13,206 bases of DNA from Collinsella aerofaciens (GTDB lineage: Bacteria; Actinomycetota; Coriobacteriia; Coriobacteriales; Coriobacteriaceae): positions 1 to 13,206 of the forward strand of contig JAJWXI010000038.1 of assembly GCA_021641225.1 (NCBI GenBank), written 5' to 3'. Numbering within the stretch: the stretch's first letter is position 1; each line of letters opens with the position of its first letter. A model generated the notes under the pieces. It was not told where the DNA came from, did not search any database, and saw only the letters and a list, made by a program, of their open reading frames with translations. A program made the position numbers and the translations under genes. Shown piece after piece: positions 12,055-13,206 of the stretch.

Positions 12055-13143
12055 ATGGCACATCGCTCCGTTATTCCGTTTGGCCCACAGCACCCGGTGC
12101 TGCCCGAGCCGCTTCATCTAGACCTGGTGATCGAGGACGATCGCGTCATCGAGGCAATTCCGCAGATCGGCTTTGTGCACCGCGGACTCGAGAAGCTTAC
12201 CGAAAAGCGCGACATGCATCAGTTTGGCTACATCGCCGAGCGCATCTGCGGCATTTGCGCCGTGGGCCACAGCTGCGGCTATGCCAGCGCCTGTGAACGC
12301 ATGCTTGACATCGAGGTGCCCGGCCGCGTGCAGTATATTCGCACCATTTTGCACGAGCTTTCGCGCATCCACTCGCATCTATTGTGGCTGGGCCTGCTCG
12401 CCGATGCCTTTGGCTTTGAGGCGTTGTTCTATCGTTCGTGGACGCTGCGCGAGCAGATACTCAAGATCTTTGAGAGCACGTGCGGCGGTCGCGTGATCCT
12501 GTCGATTAACGAGATCGGCGGCCTTAAGCACGATATCGAGGATTCCGAGCTGGCGGGCATTGTCCAGACGCTCGATGCCATGCGTCCTGACTACGAGGCC
12601 CTGGTGCATACGTTTTTGGACGACGACAGCTGCGGCGAGCGCCTGCACGGCGTGGGCGTGATCAGCAAGAAGGACGCACTGGAGCTTTCGATGGTCGGCC
12701 CGTTCGGCCGCGCCTCGGGCGTGGACTATGACGTGCGCATGTTTGGCGACGGCGCCTATGCGGATCTGGCTGCATTTGAGCCAATTGTCGCTACCGATGG
12801 CGACTGCTATGCCCGCTGCCAGGTGCGTTGCGCCGAGGTCACGCAGGCTATGGACATCATCAAGGAGCTTGTGGGCAAGATTCCGCACGACGGTATCGGT
12901 GGGCGTACCAAGCTCACGCCGGCCGACGGCGCGCGCGGCGAGGTTGTGATTGAGCAGCCGCGCGGCGAGGCGTATTACTATGTGCGCGGCAACGGCACCA
13001 AGAACTTGGACCGTTTCCGCGTGCGCACGCCGACGTCGCAAAATCTAGCGGGTCTGACGCATGCGCTGCAGGGCGTGCTCATTGCCAACGTGCCTATGAT
13101 TATCCTGACCATCGACCCCTGCATTAGCTGCACGGAAAGGTAG
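12055..13143 (+). CDS. echE: Ech-type [NiFe] hydrogenase large subunit (NuoD-like)
   Basis: 362 residues, matching EchE rather than HycE/HyfG, which carry a fused NuoC domain and exceed 500. Both nickel-site motifs are intact: RICGICAVGH (Cys65, Cys68, His72) and DPCISCTER at the extreme C-terminus (Cys356, Cys359). It is therefore a true hydrogenase and not a complex I NuoD, which lacks these cysteines. It binds the NiFe(CN)2CO centre and reduces protons to H2, or the reverse. The protein ends directly after CTER, so no C-terminal peptide remains for a maturation protease to remove. GAGGAGG (12038-12044) and AAGG (12048-12051) precede the ATG. Hyp maturation genes are not in the window. Confidence 0.95.
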   Translation: MAHRSVIPFGPQHPVLPEPLHLDLVIEDDRVIEAIPQIGFVHRGLEKLTEKRDMHQFGYIAERICGICAVGHSCGYASACERMLDIEVPGRVQYIRTILHELSRIHSHLLWLGLLADAFGFEALFYRSWTLREQILKIFESTCGGRVILSINEIGGLKHDIEDSELAGIVQTLDAMRPDYEALVHTFLDDDSCGERLHGVGVISKKDALELSMVGPFGRASGVDYDVRMFGDGAYADLAAFEPIVATDGDCYARCQVRCAEVTQAMDIIKELVGKIPHDGIGGRTKLTPADGARGEVVIEQPRGEAYYYVRGNGTKNLDRFRVRTPTSQNLAGLTHALQGVLIANVPMIILTIDPCISCTER

Positions 13144-13150
13144 GCGCGGC

Positions 13151-13206
13151 ATGAGTTTGCTGACATTTGCCAAGACGGCCTTGGGTTCTATGGTCAAGCA
13201 GCCGGT
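13151..13206 (+). CDS. Probable EchF/NuoI-like ferredoxin subunit (3' partial)
   Basis: Only the first 18 codons lie in the window: MSLLTFAKTALGSMVKQPV (the last codon is cut). The hydrophobic/basic start ending in xxPV resembles the N-termini of EchF/HycF/NuoI subunits, which carry two 4Fe-4S clusters and receive electrons from ferredoxin. Gene order A-B-C-D-E then F supports this. It begins 7 bp behind the echE stop. Identity is inferred mainly from position. Confidence 0.65.
   Translation, partial: MSLLTFAKTALGSMVKQP

Noticed and set aside
7878..13206. Respiratory complex I (nuo) or formate hydrogenlyase (hyc/hyf) operon
   Set aside because: The large subunit keeps all four nickel-binding cysteines, unlike NuoD. 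The NuoC and NuoD parts are separate genes, unlike HycE/HyfG. The pattern fits Ech.

Overview
The window is GC-rich and densely coded. It looks like the chromosome of a gut Coriobacteriia member, most likely Collinsella. This rests on overall gene content, codon use and the strict-anaerobe hydrogenase operon; no marker gene in the window proves the genus.

Layout, left to right. (1) Positions 2-1609, + strand: the 3' part of a fused dihydropteroate synthase / HPPK gene (folP-folK), directly followed by a small protein with a biotin-protein-ligase fold that has lost the ligase motifs. A 20-bp hairpin closes the unit. (2) 1707-3106: a less GC-rich insert holding an AAA_14/DUF4143 ATPase gene. 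It is bracketed by three same-orientation copies of a 41-nt bulged-hairpin repeat, two in the leader and one just after the stop. (3) 3142-3915, - strand: type III pantothenate kinase (coaX), which appears to borrow the third repeat copy as its terminator. (4) 4112-4188: initiator tRNA-fMet with a good promoter, a terminator and an unusual U1:G72 end pair. (5) 4278-4574: a non-coding array of eight copies of a 15-16-nt motif in strictly alternating orientation every 40 bp. (6) 4716-6746: a two-domain FMN/4Fe-4S/FAD oxidoreductase of the old yellow enzyme / 2,4-dienoyl-CoA reductase type. (7) 6858-7186: AT-rich intergenic DNA leading into a small double helix-turn-helix protein (7187-7591) that resembles the OrfA of IS3-family elements but has no OrfB. 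(8) 7878 to the window end: an Ech-type (group 4) membrane-bound [NiFe] hydrogenase operon. It encodes a fused EchA-EchB membrane subunit, EchC (small subunit), EchD, EchE (large subunit with all four nickel-binding cysteines) and the first codons of EchF.

How the genes work together. The hydrogenase genes encode one complex that should couple ferredoxin oxidation to H2 formation and ion pumping. The folate and pantothenate genes are housekeeping cofactor genes. The two features that known gene families do not explain are the alternating 40-bp repeat array behind the tRNA and the hairpin repeats that bracket the ATPase. These are the best candidates for something undescribed.
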